Assembly (NCBI RefSeq): GCF_006503695.1
Contig: NZ_SBIK01000001.1
Span: 333,283 to 397,282, forward strand
Direction: 5' to 3'
Source: Tepidiphilus succinatimandens
Lineage (GTDB): Bacteria > Pseudomonadota > Gammaproteobacteria > Burkholderiales > Rhodocyclaceae
DNA: 64,000 bases
The position numbers were made by a program, and so were the translations under genes. Positions 26,773-39,392 of this stretch are shown piece after piece. Under the pieces are notes generated by a model, which saw only the letters and a program-made list of their open reading frames with translations, ran no database searches and was not told where the DNA came from. The first letter of the stretch is position 1. Each line of letters begins with the position of its first letter.

Positions 26773-27408
26773 GTGAGCGACGACACCCGGCAAAAAATCC
26801 TCGAAGCGGCCAGCGAGGCCTTCATCGAACGCGGCTACCGCGTCTCACTCGACGAGATTGCGCGCCACGCCGGTGTGGCCAAGCAGACCGTCTACCACTA
26901 TTTTCCGAGCAAGGACGAGCTCTTCGCCTGCGCCGTCGAGACGATGGGCGAAGACATCCTGGTGGCGCTCTCGCCGCTCGAGGGCGAGGCACTGCCCGAC
27001 ACCCTCGCCCGCTTCGCCCTGGCCTTGCGTGAGCGGGTGCTCGGCGCATCCTGCATCGCTCTGCATCGCCTACTCATTGCCGAAGCCCCCCGCTTCCCGC
27101 AGCTCGCCCGCACGGTCTATGAGGCGGGGATCGGAGAGACGGTGCGCCGTCTCTCCACCCTGCTCGGGCGTGCCATGGACGAAGGACGGCTGCGCCGCGA
27201 TGATCCGCGCCTCGCCGCCGAACTGCTGCTCGAGATGCTCATCGGCGCCGAGCGCAATCGCTGCCTCTATGAAGTCCAGCGCCCGGGCGGCGTACCGGCC
27301 GCCGAGGCCGCCCCGCATATCGTCTCCATCTTCCTTCGCGCTTATCACCCTGAAAAACCGATAGAATCGACGCTTTCGCCGTCGCCCCCCAGGAGCACGA
27401 CCCCATGA
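26773..27408 (+). CDS. TetR-family repressor of the RND efflux operon
   Basis: A 211-residue regulator with an N-terminal TetR helix-turn-helix (ILEAASEAFIERGYRVSLDEIA, read in part as AFIERGYRVSLDEIA, then GVAKQTVYHYFPSKDELF) and a variable C-terminal effector domain. The start is GTG. Its stop overlaps the first codon of the membrane fusion gene (ATGA), so it is the first gene of the efflux operon and probably represses it through the dyad over the promoter. A drug or bile-like ligand would release it; which one is unknown. Confidence 0.9.
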   Translation: MSDDTRQKILEAASEAFIERGYRVSLDEIARHAGVAKQTVYHYFPSKDELFACAVETMGEDILVALSPLEGEALPDTLARFALALRERVLGASCIALHRLLIAEAPRFPQLARTVYEAGIGETVRRLSTLLGRAMDEGRLRRDDPRLAAELLLEMLIGAERNRCLYEVQRPGGVPAAEAAPHIVSIFLRAYHPEKPIESTLSPSPPRSTTP

Positions 27409-28544
27409 AACCAAGCACCCCCTTGCGGCTGGCATGTGCTGCCGCCCTCGTCCTGTTGACTGCCGCCTGCAGCCGCAACGGCGGCGATGCCGCCACGGCC
27501 CAGGCCGCCCCTCCTCCACCCGAAGTCGCGGTGATCGAAGCCCGCTACGGCAGCGCCGTGCTGCGTCGCGAGCTTCCCGGCCGGCTCGAAGCCTACCGCA
27601 CCGCCCAGGTGCGCGCCCGCGTCGAAGGCATCCTGGAAAAGCGCTTTTTCGAAGAAGGCAGCGACGTGAAGGAAGGGCAACTGCTCTACCGCATCGAGCC
27701 GCGTACCTACCAACGCGCCTTTGAAGCCGCCAAGGCCGACGTCGCCGCCACGAAATTGCTGGTCGACCGCTACCGGCCGCTGGTGCAGATCAACGCCATC
27801 AGCCAGCAGGAGTTCGATTCGGCCGAAGCCGCCTGGAAGCAGGCCGAAGCGAAACTCGCGCAGGCCGCGCTCGACCTGGAGAATACCCGCGTCCCGGCGC
27901 CGATTTCCGGGCGCATCGGCCGCTCGCTCGTCACCGAAGGCGCGCTGGTGGGCCGGGGCGAGCCAACGCATCTGGCCACCATCGAGCAGATCGACCCGAT
28001 CTACGTCAATTTCACCCAGCCCAGCGCCGAGCTGCTCGCGCTGCGCGAGGCGCTGCGCTCCGGCCAATGGAAAGAGGCCGACCGCAGCAACGTGGAGATC
28101 GTGCTCGACAACGGCAAAACCTATCCCATCCCCGCCAAGCTCCTCTTCGAGGACGTCTCGGTCGACCCCGCCACCGGTGCCGTGCTCATGCGCGCCCTGG
28201 CGAAGAACCCCGAGCACGTGCTGCTGCCGGGCATGTTCGTGCGCGTGCGCCTGCCGCAGATGCAGATGGACAAGGTGATCACCGTGCCGCAGCGCGCGGT
28301 GCAGATCAACCCACAGGGGCACTTCGTCATGGTGGTCGACGCCAACAACACGGTCGCGCCCCGCGCGATCAAGGTCGGAGGCATGAGCGGCACCGACTGG
28401 GTGGTGCTCGACGGCCTGCAGGAAGGCGAGAAGGTGGTCGTCGAAGGGCTGCTCAAGGTCCGCGCCGGCGCGCCGGTCAAGCCCGTGCCCTGGCAGCCGA
28501 AGAACGCGCCCGCCGCGGCGGCACCCTCCACCGCCGCGAAGTGA
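27405..28544 (+). CDS. acrA: RND efflux periplasmic adaptor (membrane fusion protein), lipoprotein
   Basis: A 379-residue AcrA-like adaptor. The signal ends in the lipobox LTAAC (lipidated Cys about 24). The lipoyl halves appear as [20 protein letters not shown] and ISGRIGRSLVTEGALVG, with a coiled-coil hairpin between. Then come a beta-barrel (DPIYVNFTQPSAELL) and a membrane-proximal domain (VITVPQRAVQINPQG). It bridges the inner-membrane pump and the outer-membrane channel encoded next. It is translationally coupled to the TetR gene. Confidence 0.93.
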   Translation: MKPSTPLRLACAAALVLLTAACSRNGGDAATAQAAPPPPEVAVIEARYGSAVLRRELPGRLEAYRTAQVRARVEGILEKRFFEEGSDVKEGQLLYRIEPRTYQRAFEAAKADVAATKLLVDRYRPLVQINAISQQEFDSAEAAWKQAEAKLAQAALDLENTRVPAPISGRIGRSLVTEGALVGRGEPTHLATIEQIDPIYVNFTQPSAELLALREALRSGQWKEADRSNVEIVLDNGKTYPIPAKLLFEDVSVDPATGAVLMRALAKNPEHVLLPGMFVRVRLPQMQMDKVITVPQRAVQINPQGHFVMVVDANNTVAPRAIKVGGMSGTDWVVLDGLQEGEKVVVEGLLKVRAGAPVKPVPWQPKNAPAAAAPSTAAK

Positions 28545-28555
28545 GGACTTGAGCC

Positions 28556-31500
28556 ATGTCCGTCAATTTCTTCATCGACCGGCCGGTCTTCTCCTGGGTC
28601 ATCGCCCTGGTCATCCTGCTCGCCGGCGGGCTTGCGGTGCGTTCCCTGCCGATCGCGCAGTATCCCGAAGTCGCCGCGCCGGCGCTGGCGATCTCGGCAG
28701 ACTACCCCGGCGCCTCGGCCGAGGTGATCGAGCAGACCGTCGTCGCCCTCATCGAGCAGGAGCTCAACGGCATCGAGAACCTCATCTACATGGATTCGCA
28801 GTCGGAGCTGGGGCGCGCGACCATCAACCTCACCTTCTGGCCCGGCACCAACCTCGACATCTCCTCGGTCGAGGCGCAGAACCGCATCAAGCGGGTGGAG
28901 GCGCGCCTGCCCGACGACGTGCGCCGCCTCGGCGTCACCGTCAAGAAGATGCGGCGCAACTACCTGATGTTCATCTCGCTCTTCTCGCCGGACAACTCGC
29001 TCAACAACGTCGACCTCGCCAGTTTCGCCTCCACCACCATCCTCGACCCGCTGCGGCGCGTGCCCGGGGTGGGGGATGCCGAGCTCTTCGGCGCCGAATA
29101 CTCCATGCGCCTGTGGGTGTCGCCCGAGAAACTCGACAGCTTCCAGGTCACTCCCGGCGACGTCATCAATGCGGTGGCCGCGCAGAACGTGCTGCTTGCA
29201 GTAGGCGAAGTCAATGCGCCGCCATCGGTACCCGGCATGGAATACGCCGCCACCGTCGTTACCCGCGGACGGCTGAAGACGCCCGAAGAATTCGGCGAAG
29301 TCATCGTGCGCGCCAAGCCCGACGGCTCCATCGTGCGGGTGAAGGACGTGGCCCGGGTCGAACTCGGCGCCCAGGATTACAGCGTCTTTGCACGGCTCAA
29401 CGGTCAGCCCAACGCCGCCATCGGCATCAAGCTTGCGCCAGGCTACAACGCCCTGGAGACGGCGCAGCGCGTACGCGCGCAGGTGGAAGACCTCGCCAAA
29501 TACTTCCCGCCGGGCATCGACTGGATCGTCCCCTACGACACCACCCCCTTCATCGAGATCTCCATCCGTGAGGTGGTGAAGACGCTGTTCGAAGCGGTGG
29601 TACTCGTCTTCATCGTGATGTACCTCTTCCTCGGCAACCTGCGCGCCACCCTCATTCCGACCATCGTCGTGCCGGTGTCGCTGGTGGGGGCGGCCGTGGG
29701 GCTATGGGTGCTGGGATATTCCATCAACGTGCTCACGCTCTTTGCCATGGTGCTCGCGATTGGCATCGTGGTCGACGACGCCATCGTGGTGGTGGAAAAC
29801 GTCGAGCGCGTGATGGCCGAGGACAAGCTCCCGCCGCGCGAGGCGGCGCACAAGGCGATGTCGCAGATCGTGGGCGCCATCATCGGCATCACCCTGGTGC
29901 TCACCTCGGTCTTCATCCCCATGGCCTTCTTCCCCGGCTCGGTGGGCGTGATCTACCGCCAGTTCTCGATCACCCTCGTGCTCTCCATGCTCTTCTCGGC
30001 GCTCATGGCGCTCACCCTCACCCCGGCGCTGTGCGCCACCCTGCTCAAGCCGCACAAGCCCGGTCACGGTGAGAAAGGCTTCTTCGGCTGGTTCAACCGC
30101 GGCTTCCAGGCCAGCACGCGCAGCTACGTCAACGGGGTGCGCCACGCCATCACGCGCCCGTGGCGATTGATGATCCTCTACGCCATCATCCTCGGCTGCA
30201 CCGGCTGGCTGTTCACCCGCCTGCCCAGCAGCTTCCTGCCGGAAGAAGACCAAGGCTACTTCATCACCATGGTGCAGCTGCCTTCTGGTGCCACGCAGCA
30301 GCGCACGCAGGAGATCGTCTCGCAGGCCGAGCAGTACTTCCTTGCCCAGCCCGAGGTGCAGAACACCATCGGCATCGTCGGCTTCTCCTTCCTCGGGCGC
30401 GGACAAAACGCCGGTCTGATCTTCGTGCGCCTCAAGGACTGGAGCGAGCGCAAGGCGGCCGAATCCTCGGCGCAGGCACTCATCCAGAAAACGAACCGGC
30501 ATTTCGCCCCGCTCAAGGAAGCGATCGTCTTCGCCATCAACCCGCCGGCCATCCCCGAGATGGCGGCCATCGGCGGGTTCGACTTCCGGCTGCAGGATCG
30601 CGCCGGGCTCGGACGCGTGGCGCTCAACGCCGCCAAGGATCAGGCGCTGCAGCTGGCGGCGCAAAACCCGCGGCTCACCAACGTGCGCCTGGAAGGGATG
30701 CCCCCCGGGCCGCAGCTCATGCTCGACATCGACCGCGACAAGGCCGAGACCCTGGGCGTATCCTCGGCCGTGCTCAACCAGACGCTGCAGGCGATGTTCG
30801 GCGTGGCCTACATCAACGACTTCGAGCGCCAGGGCCGCATCCTGCGCGTGCAGCTGCAGGCCGACGCCCCGGTGCGCATGAGCCCCGAGGAGATGCTGCA
30901 GGTGTCGGTGCGCAACAATGGCGGTCAGATGGTCAAGCTCGCCGAGCTCGTCAAGACGCGCTGGACGATCGGCCCGCCGCGGCTCGACCGCTACAACGGC
31001 GTGCCCTCGCTCAAGCTCACCGGCTCGCCCGCGCCGGGCGTCTCCAGCGGCGAGGCGATGCAGGCGATGACCGCGATCGCCGCCGAACTGCCCACCGGCA
31101 TCGGCTACGAGTGGTCCGGCACCTCCTTCGAGGAGAACCTCTCCGGCTCGCAGGCGCCGATGCTCTTCGCCATCTCGCTCATCGTCGTCTTCCTGTGCCT
31201 GGCGGCGCTCTACGAGAGCTGGTCCATCCCCTTCTCGGTGATGCTGGTGGTGCCGCTGGGTGTGTTCGGTTCGCTCCTGGCCGTCACCTGGCGCGGGCTG
31301 CCCAACGACGTGTACTTCAAAGTCGGCCTGGTGGCCATCATCGGACTCTCGGCGAAGAACGCCATCCTCATCATCGAGTTCGCCCGCGAACTGCACGAAA
31401 GCGGCAAGAACCTGATGGAGGCCACGCTGGAAGCCGCCCGCATGCGCTTCCGTCCCATCCTGATGACCTCCATCGCCTTCATCGTCGGCGTGCTGCCGCT

Positions 31501-31678
31501 GGCCATCTCCACCGGCGCCGGCGCCCAAAGCCGGCACGCGATCGGCACCGGCGTGATCGGCGGCATGCTCGCCGCCACCGTGCTCGCCGTCTTCCTCGTC
31601 CCCGTCTTTTTCGTGGTGGTGCGCCGTCTCTTCCCGCCCAAGGGCGAGACCGCCGCCCAGGAGCCTCACCATGCCTAA
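28556..31678 (+). CDS. acrB: RND (HAE1) multidrug efflux pump, AcrB type
   Basis: A 1040-residue inner-membrane trimeric pump driven by protons. The N-terminus (NFFIDRPVFSWVIALVI) and the Asp pair of the proton relay in GIVVDDAIVVVENVERVM fall exactly at residues 407 and 408, as in E. coli AcrB. A Lys lies in LSAKNAILIIEFA (about 934), the AcrB Lys940 equivalent. The repeated TM-porter-TM layout is complete. It belongs to the hydrophobe/amphiphile branch rather than metal-export RND pumps. It overlaps the next gene by 8 bases. Confidence 0.96.
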   Translation: MSVNFFIDRPVFSWVIALVILLAGGLAVRSLPIAQYPEVAAPALAISADYPGASAEVIEQTVVALIEQELNGIENLIYMDSQSELGRATINLTFWPGTNLDISSVEAQNRIKRVEARLPDDVRRLGVTVKKMRRNYLMFISLFSPDNSLNNVDLASFASTTILDPLRRVPGVGDAELFGAEYSMRLWVSPEKLDSFQVTPGDVINAVAAQNVLLAVGEVNAPPSVPGMEYAATVVTRGRLKTPEEFGEVIVRAKPDGSIVRVKDVARVELGAQDYSVFARLNGQPNAAIGIKLAPGYNALETAQRVRAQVEDLAKYFPPGIDWIVPYDTTPFIEISIREVVKTLFEAVVLVFIVMYLFLGNLRATLIPTIVVPVSLVGAAVGLWVLGYSINVLTLFAMVLAIGIVVDDAIVVVENVERVMAEDKLPPREAAHKAMSQIVGAIIGITLVLTSVFIPMAFFPGSVGVIYRQFSITLVLSMLFSALMALTLTPALCATLLKPHKPGHGEKGFFGWFNRGFQASTRSYVNGVRHAITRPWRLMILYAIILGCTGWLFTRLPSSFLPEEDQGYFITMVQLPSGATQQRTQEIVSQAEQYFLAQPEVQNTIGIVGFSFLGRGQNAGLIFVRLKDWSERKAAESSAQALIQKTNRHFAPLKEAIVFAINPPAIPEMAAIGGFDFRLQDRAGLGRVALNAAKDQALQLAAQNPRLTNVRLEGMPPGPQLMLDIDRDKAETLGVSSAVLNQTLQAMFGVAYINDFERQGRILRVQLQADAPVRMSPEEMLQVSVRNNGGQMVKLAELVKTRWTIGPPRLDRYNGVPSLKLTGSPAPGVSSGEAMQAMTAIAAELPTGIGYEWSGTSFEENLSGSQAPMLFAISLIVVFLCLAALYESWSIPFSVMLVVPLGVFGSLLAVTWRGLPNDVYFKVGLVAIIGLSAKNAILIIEFARELHESGKNLMEATLEAARMRFRPILMTSIAFIVGVLPLAISTGAGAQSRHAIGTGVIGGMLAATVLAVFLVPVFFVVVRRLFPPKGETAAQEPHHA

Positions 31679-33113
31679 GCTACGCCGCACTCCCCTGGCG
31701 CTCGCCCTGCTGCTCGCCAGTGCCGGCTGTTCGATGATGCCCGACTATTTCCGGCCCGAACCGCCGGTGGCCAAGCAGTGGCCCGCTTCGGTCGACCCGC
31801 GCGGCGAGCGCGACATCGCCGACATGCCGTGGCAGGAATACTTCCCCGACCCGCGCATGCAGGCGCTCATCGCCGCCGCGCTCGAGAACAACCGCGACCT
31901 GCGCGTGGCCGTGGCCCGCGTCGAAGAAGCGCGCGCGCTCTACCGCATCCAGCGCGCCGACCGCTTCCCCAACGTCGGCGCCAATGCCTCCGAGCAAGCC
32001 GCTCGCACTCCGGCAGATCTCTCCTCCAGCGGCCGCTCGATGACGACGCACCGCTACGACGTCGGTGCGAATCTCCTCTCCTTCGAGCTCGACTTCTGGG
32101 GCCGCGTCGCCAGCCTCACCGAAGCTGCCCGCCAGCAGTACCTCGCCACCGAAGAGGCGCAGCGCGCCTTCCGCCTCTCGCTCATTTCGGACGTGGCCAA
32201 CGCCTACCTCTCGCTCAAGGAGGCCGAGGAGAGCCTGCTGCTTGCCAAGGAGACCTTGCGCACCCGCGCCGACATGCTCAATCTGGTCGGCGAGCGACGC
32301 AACATCGGCGTTTCCTCCGAGCTCGACTACCTGCAGGCCCGGGGCTCCTACGAGACCGCGCGCGTGGCGGTGGAGCAGCTCGACCAGCAGCGCGTGGCCG
32401 CCGAGAACTACCTTCGCCTGGTGATCGGCACCGACCGTGCCGACTGGCCCGACGGCCGCAGCCTGCGCGAACAGGATCTCATCGGCAATTTCGCCGTCAA
32501 CGTCCCCTCCGAAGTGCTGCTGCGCCGCCCGGACGTGCGCGCCGCCGAACGCCAGCTCATCGCCGCCAACGCCAACATCGGCGCAGCGCGCGCCGCCTTC
32601 TTCCCCCGCATCACCCTCACCGGCATGCTCGGCACCGCCAGCGCCGCCTTCAGCGGGCTCTTCGACGCGGGCAGCGCCGCCTGGACCTTCCAGCCCATGA
32701 TCACCCAGCCGATCTTCGACGCCGGTCGCACCCAGGCGAACCTGGATCTCGCGCTGGTGCGCAAGAACATCGCCGTGGCGCAGTACGAGAGCACCATCCA
32801 GCAAGCTTTCCGCGAAGTGGCCGACCTGCTCTCGGCCCGCGAGCGCATCGCCCGCCAGCTCGAAGCGCAGATGACACTCGAGCGCACCCAGCAGCAGCGG
32901 CTCGCGCTCACCGAGGCGCGCTACCGCGAGGGCATCACGAGTTTCCTCGAAGTGCTCGATGCCCAGCGCGACGCCTTCCAGGCCTCGCAGGCGGTGATCT
33001 CCACCCGCCGGCAACTGCTCTCGGCCGCGGCCCAGCTCTACAAGGCGCTCGGCGGCAGCCGCGAATTCGAGGGCGAGCCGATCGTCGAGGCCAAGGCGAC
33101 CGATTCTCCCTGA
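31671..33113 (+). CDS. Outer-membrane efflux factor (OprM/NodT family lipoprotein)
   Basis: A 480-residue TolC-like channel of the OprM type. The signal ends in lipobox LASAGC, after which SMMPDYFRPEPPVAKQW matches the usual mature start. Two OEP repeats carry the alpha-hairpins (IAAALENNRDLRVAVARVEEAR; quoted in part as NNRDLRVAVARVEEAR) and LLRRPDVRAAERQLIAANAN with ITLTGMLGTAS. It completes a tripartite pump. It ends only 1 bp before the convergent metH stop. Confidence 0.94.
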   Translation: MPKLRRTPLALALLLASAGCSMMPDYFRPEPPVAKQWPASVDPRGERDIADMPWQEYFPDPRMQALIAAALENNRDLRVAVARVEEARALYRIQRADRFPNVGANASEQAARTPADLSSSGRSMTTHRYDVGANLLSFELDFWGRVASLTEAARQQYLATEEAQRAFRLSLISDVANAYLSLKEAEESLLLAKETLRTRADMLNLVGERRNIGVSSELDYLQARGSYETARVAVEQLDQQRVAAENYLRLVIGTDRADWPDGRSLREQDLIGNFAVNVPSEVLLRRPDVRAAERQLIAANANIGAARAAFFPRITLTGMLGTASAAFSGLFDAGSAAWTFQPMITQPIFDAGRTQANLDLALVRKNIAVAQYESTIQQAFREVADLLSARERIARQLEAQMTLERTQQQRLALTEARYREGITSFLEVLDAQRDAFQASQAVISTRRQLLSAAAQLYKALGGSREFEGEPIVEAKATDSP

Positions 33114-33114
33114 G

Positions 33115-36798
<3,684 letters not shown>

Positions 36799-36828
36799 GC
36801 CTCTTTCCTCCATAAAAGCGAAACGCCC

Positions 36829-36856
36829 GTGAAACCTGCCGGCGGCAGGGCTTCAC
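36829..36856 (-). promoter_or_regulatory. Expression-platform hairpin between SAH aptamer and metH
   Basis: On the minus strand, GTGAAGCCCTGCC and GGCAGGTTTCAC pair around a 3-nt loop, and the stem can be extended outward with bases of the aptamer 3' end. A T-rich stretch (TTTCGCTTTT) follows. Competition between this hairpin and the aptamer would give the on/off switch. Confidence 0.6.
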
Positions 36857-36912
36857 GAGCGTCGTTGTCCCATCCGAGCCTGGCGGCGAGGCGCCGCTGC
36901 AACGCTCCTCGG
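36857..36912 (-). ncRNA. S-adenosylhomocysteine (SAH) riboswitch aptamer
   Basis: The minus strand shows the SAH-riboswitch core: CCGAGGAGCGTTGCAGC, then GCCAGGCTCGG, then AACGACGCTC. P1 is CCGAG/CTCGG, P2 is GGCG/CGCC, and the pseudoknot is GAGCG/CGCTC. The family is known to sit upstream of SAH-recycling genes, including metH, in beta- and gammaproteobacteria and to raise expression when SAH builds up. It ends 58 nt before the metH start. Confidence 0.9.
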
Positions 36913-36925
36913 AAAGCCTCGTATT

Positions 36926-38071
36926 TTACGGCAAGAATGCTTCCAGCACCGCGTTGAGCAGGCGCCAGCCGCGCTCGGTGGCGGCGATGCGCCAGGAAAG
37001 CGGCTCCACCAGCCCCTGCGCTTCGAGCCGCGCCCAGCGCGGTGCGAGCGTCTCCAAAGAAAGCCCCGTGCGCGCCGCGAACCATTCCCGCGGCACCCCC
37101 GCGCGCAGCCGCAGCGCGTTCATGAGAAACTCGAACGGCAGCGCCTCGGGCGCCACCACTACCTCTTCCTGCACGAAAGGGGCGACGGCCGCCAGATAGC
37201 GGCGCGGGTGCTTGTGCTTCATGCGCCGCACGATGCCTCCGGGTGTGCTGAGCTTGCCGTGGGCGCCCGGCCCCACGCCCAGGTAGTCGCCAAAGCCCCA
37301 GTAATTCAGGTTGTGCCGGCAGGCTTCCCCCGGCAGCGCCCAGGCCGAGACCTCGTAGTGGACGAAGCCCGCACGCGCGAACCGCTCCTCCACCGCCGCC
37401 TCGATCGCCGCCAGCTCCTCGTCGGCAGGCAAGGCCGGCGGCGCAGCGGCAAAAGGCGTGTTCGGCTCGATCGTGAGCTGATAGCAGGAGAGATGCGTCG
37501 CCCCGCCAGCGAGCGCCGCTTCCACGTCGGCGAGCGCCGCCGCCGGGCTCTGGCCGGGCAGGCCGATCATCAGATCGACGTTGACGCGGGAAAAAAGACG
37601 CACCGCCGCGGCGAGCGCCGCGCGCGCCTGGGCGCCGTCGTGGATGCGCCCCAGGCGCCGCAGGGCCGCGTCGTCGAAACTCTGCACCCCCAGCGAGAGC
37701 CGATTCACCCCGGCCTGCGCGTAGGCCGCGAAGCGCGCCGCTTCGAAGGTGCCGGGATTCGCCTCCAGCGTGACCTCGGCGTTTGGCGCGAGCGGCAAGT
37801 GCCGTCGAATCGCCGCCATGAGCCGTGCAAGAGCCTCCTCCGAGAGCAGGCTCGGCGTGCCGCCGCCGAAGAAGACCGTGTCGACCGGCCGCCCGCCGGC
37901 GCGCTCGACCTCGGCCTCGAGGTCGGCTTCCAGCGCCGCGAGGAATTCCGCCTCGGGCACCTCGCCCGCGAGCGGATGGGAGTTGAAGTCGCAGTAGGGG
38001 CACTTGCGCACGCACCAGGGCACGTGCACGTAGAGCGACAGCGGCACCCGCGCCGGATCGAGCGTGCTCAA
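36926..38071 (-). CDS. hemW: HemW-type radical SAM heme chaperone
   Basis: A 381-residue radical SAM protein. The cluster motif CVRKCPYCDFN has the fourth Cys-like position (CxxxCxYC) of HemW, and FFGGGTPS, NRLSLGVQSF, LIGLPGQ-like LMIGLPGQS and NYWGFGDYLGVGPGAHGK are family signatures. HemW delivers heme to respiratory proteins; the older name as a coproporphyrinogen oxidase is doubtful for this group because HemN-specific N-terminal residues are absent. The start appears to be TTG, overlapping the rdgB stop as TTGA; an internal GTG at residue 9 is an alternative. Confidence 0.93.
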   Translation of the reverse strand: MSTLDPARVPLSLYVHVPWCVRKCPYCDFNSHPLAGEVPEAEFLAALEADLEAEVERAGGRPVDTVFFGGGTPSLLSEEALARLMAAIRRHLPLAPNAEVTLEANPGTFEAARFAAYAQAGVNRLSLGVQSFDDAALRRLGRIHDGAQARAALAAAVRLFSRVNVDLMIGLPGQSPAAALADVEAALAGGATHLSCYQLTIEPNTPFAAAPPALPADEELAAIEAAVEERFARAGFVHYEVSAWALPGEACRHNLNYWGFGDYLGVGPGAHGKLSTPGGIVRRMKHKHPRRYLAAVAPFVQEEVVVAPEALPFEFLMNALRLRAGVPREWFAARTGLSLETLAPRWARLEAQGLVEPLSWRIAATERGWRLLNAVLEAFLP

Positions 38072-38679
38072 GCCCCCTCCCGCTCGAGCCGCGCGCGCAG
38101 CCGGCGCAAGGCCCGGCCGCGGTGGCTCAGGCGATTCTTCTCCTCAGGGGCAAGCTCGGCTGCGGTCTTGTCCCGTTCGGGCAGATAGAAGAGGGGGTCG
38201 TAGCCGAAGCCCCCCTCCCCGCGCGGTTCCGTGAGGATCTCTCCCCACCAGCGCCCCTCGGCCACGAGCGGCAAAGGATCGTCCGCCGTGCGTAGAAAAA
38301 CCACGCAACTATAGAAGAATGCCCGCCGCGCCGCCCCTTCCAGACCCTGCATCGCCGCGAGTAGCGCCGCATTGTTGCGTGCGTCCGACCGGGGCTCACC
38401 GGCGAAGCGCGCCGAGCGCACCCCGGGCGCCCCGCCGAGCGCCGGCACCGCCAGGCCCGAATCGTCGGCGATCGCCGGCAGGCCCGCAGCGGCCGCCGCG
38501 TGCCGCGCCTTGGCGAGCGCATTTTCCAGGAAGGTCGGATGCGGCTCCTCGGCCTCCGTAATGCCCAGCGACCCTTGCGCCAGAACCTCCCAGCCGAGCG
38601 GCGCGAGCAGCGCCTCGAGCTCGGCCGCCTTCTTCGCGTTGTTGCTCGCGAGCACCACCCGGCGTTTGCCCGAACTCAC
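38068..38679 (-). CDS. rdgB: dITP/XTP pyrophosphatase (RdgB/HAM1)
   Basis: A 203-residue house-cleaning enzyme that hydrolyses dITP, ITP and XTP. It has [14 protein letters not shown] (substrate loop), [27 protein letters not shown] (metal site), GVRSARFAG, and [11 protein letters not shown] with the C-terminal SHRGRAL. The GTG start overlaps the rph stop (GTGA), and its own stop overlaps hemW. The cluster rph-rdgB-hemW is conserved in betaproteobacteria. Confidence 0.95.
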   Translation of the reverse strand: MSSGKRRVVLASNNAKKAAELEALLAPLGWEVLAQGSLGITEAEEPHPTFLENALAKARHAAAAAGLPAIADDSGLAVPALGGAPGVRSARFAGEPRSDARNNAALLAAMQGLEGAARRAFFYSCVVFLRTADDPLPLVAEGRWWGEILTEPRGEGGFGYDPLFYLPERDKTAAELAPEEKNRLSHRGRALRRLRARLEREGA

Positions 38680-39389
38680 GCCCGGCTCTCCCGCTGGGCG
38701 GCGAGCAGCTCGCCGATGCCTTTCTCGGCGAGCGCGAGCAGGGCTTCGAGCGCCTTCCGGTCGAACGCCCCGTGCTCGGCCGTGCCCTGCAATTCGACGA
38801 AGCCGCCCGCGCCGGTCATCACCACGTTCATGTCGGTGTCGCAGGTGGAATCCTCGGCGTAATCGAGGTCGAGCAACACCTCGCCCCCCACGAGCCCCAC
38901 CGACACCGCCGCCACCTGGTCGCGCACGGGCGAAGCGGAGAGCACCCCTCGCGCTACCAGCGCCTCGCACGCATCGGCGAGCGCCACCCAGGCCCCCGTG
39001 ATCGCCGCCGTGCGCGTGCCGCCGTCGGCCTGCAGCACGTCGCAATCGAGCACGACCTGCCGCTCCCCCAGCGCCGCCAGGTCCACCACCGCGCGCAGCG
39101 AGCGCCCGATCAGGCGCTGGATCTCCAGCGTGCGCCCGCCCTGCTTCCCTTTGGCCGCCTCGCGCGGCGTGCGCGTGTGCGTGGCGCGCGGCAGCATGCC
39201 GTATTCGGCCGTCACCCAGCCCTGCCCCGTCCCCTTGAGGAAAGGCGGCACGGATTCTTCCACGCTCGCGGTGCATAGCACCCGCGTGCGCCCGAAAGAT
39301 ACCAGCACTGAGCCTTCGGCATATTCCGTGAAGCCTCGTTCGATGCGCACCGGACGCAGTTCGTCGGCGCGCCTGCCATCATGCCTCAT
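38676..39389 (-). CDS. rph: Ribonuclease PH
   Basis: A 237-residue phosphorolytic 3'-5' exoribonuclease that trims tRNA precursors. Matches include [34 protein letters not shown], the phosphate-binding region [20 protein letters not shown] (quoted at exactly this span), [17 protein letters not shown] and [15 protein letters not shown]. The family length is about 238, so it looks complete. It lies 3 bp after the phosphatase gene in the same direction. Confidence 0.96.
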   Translation of the reverse strand: MRHDGRRADELRPVRIERGFTEYAEGSVLVSFGRTRVLCTASVEESVPPFLKGTGQGWVTAEYGMLPRATHTRTPREAAKGKQGGRTLEIQRLIGRSLRAVVDLAALGERQVVLDCDVLQADGGTRTAAITGAWVALADACEALVARGVLSASPVRDQVAAVSVGLVGGEVLLDLDYAEDSTCDTDMNVVMTGAGGFVELQGTAEHGAFDRKALEALLALAEKGIGELLAAQRESRA

Positions 39390-39392
39390 GCA

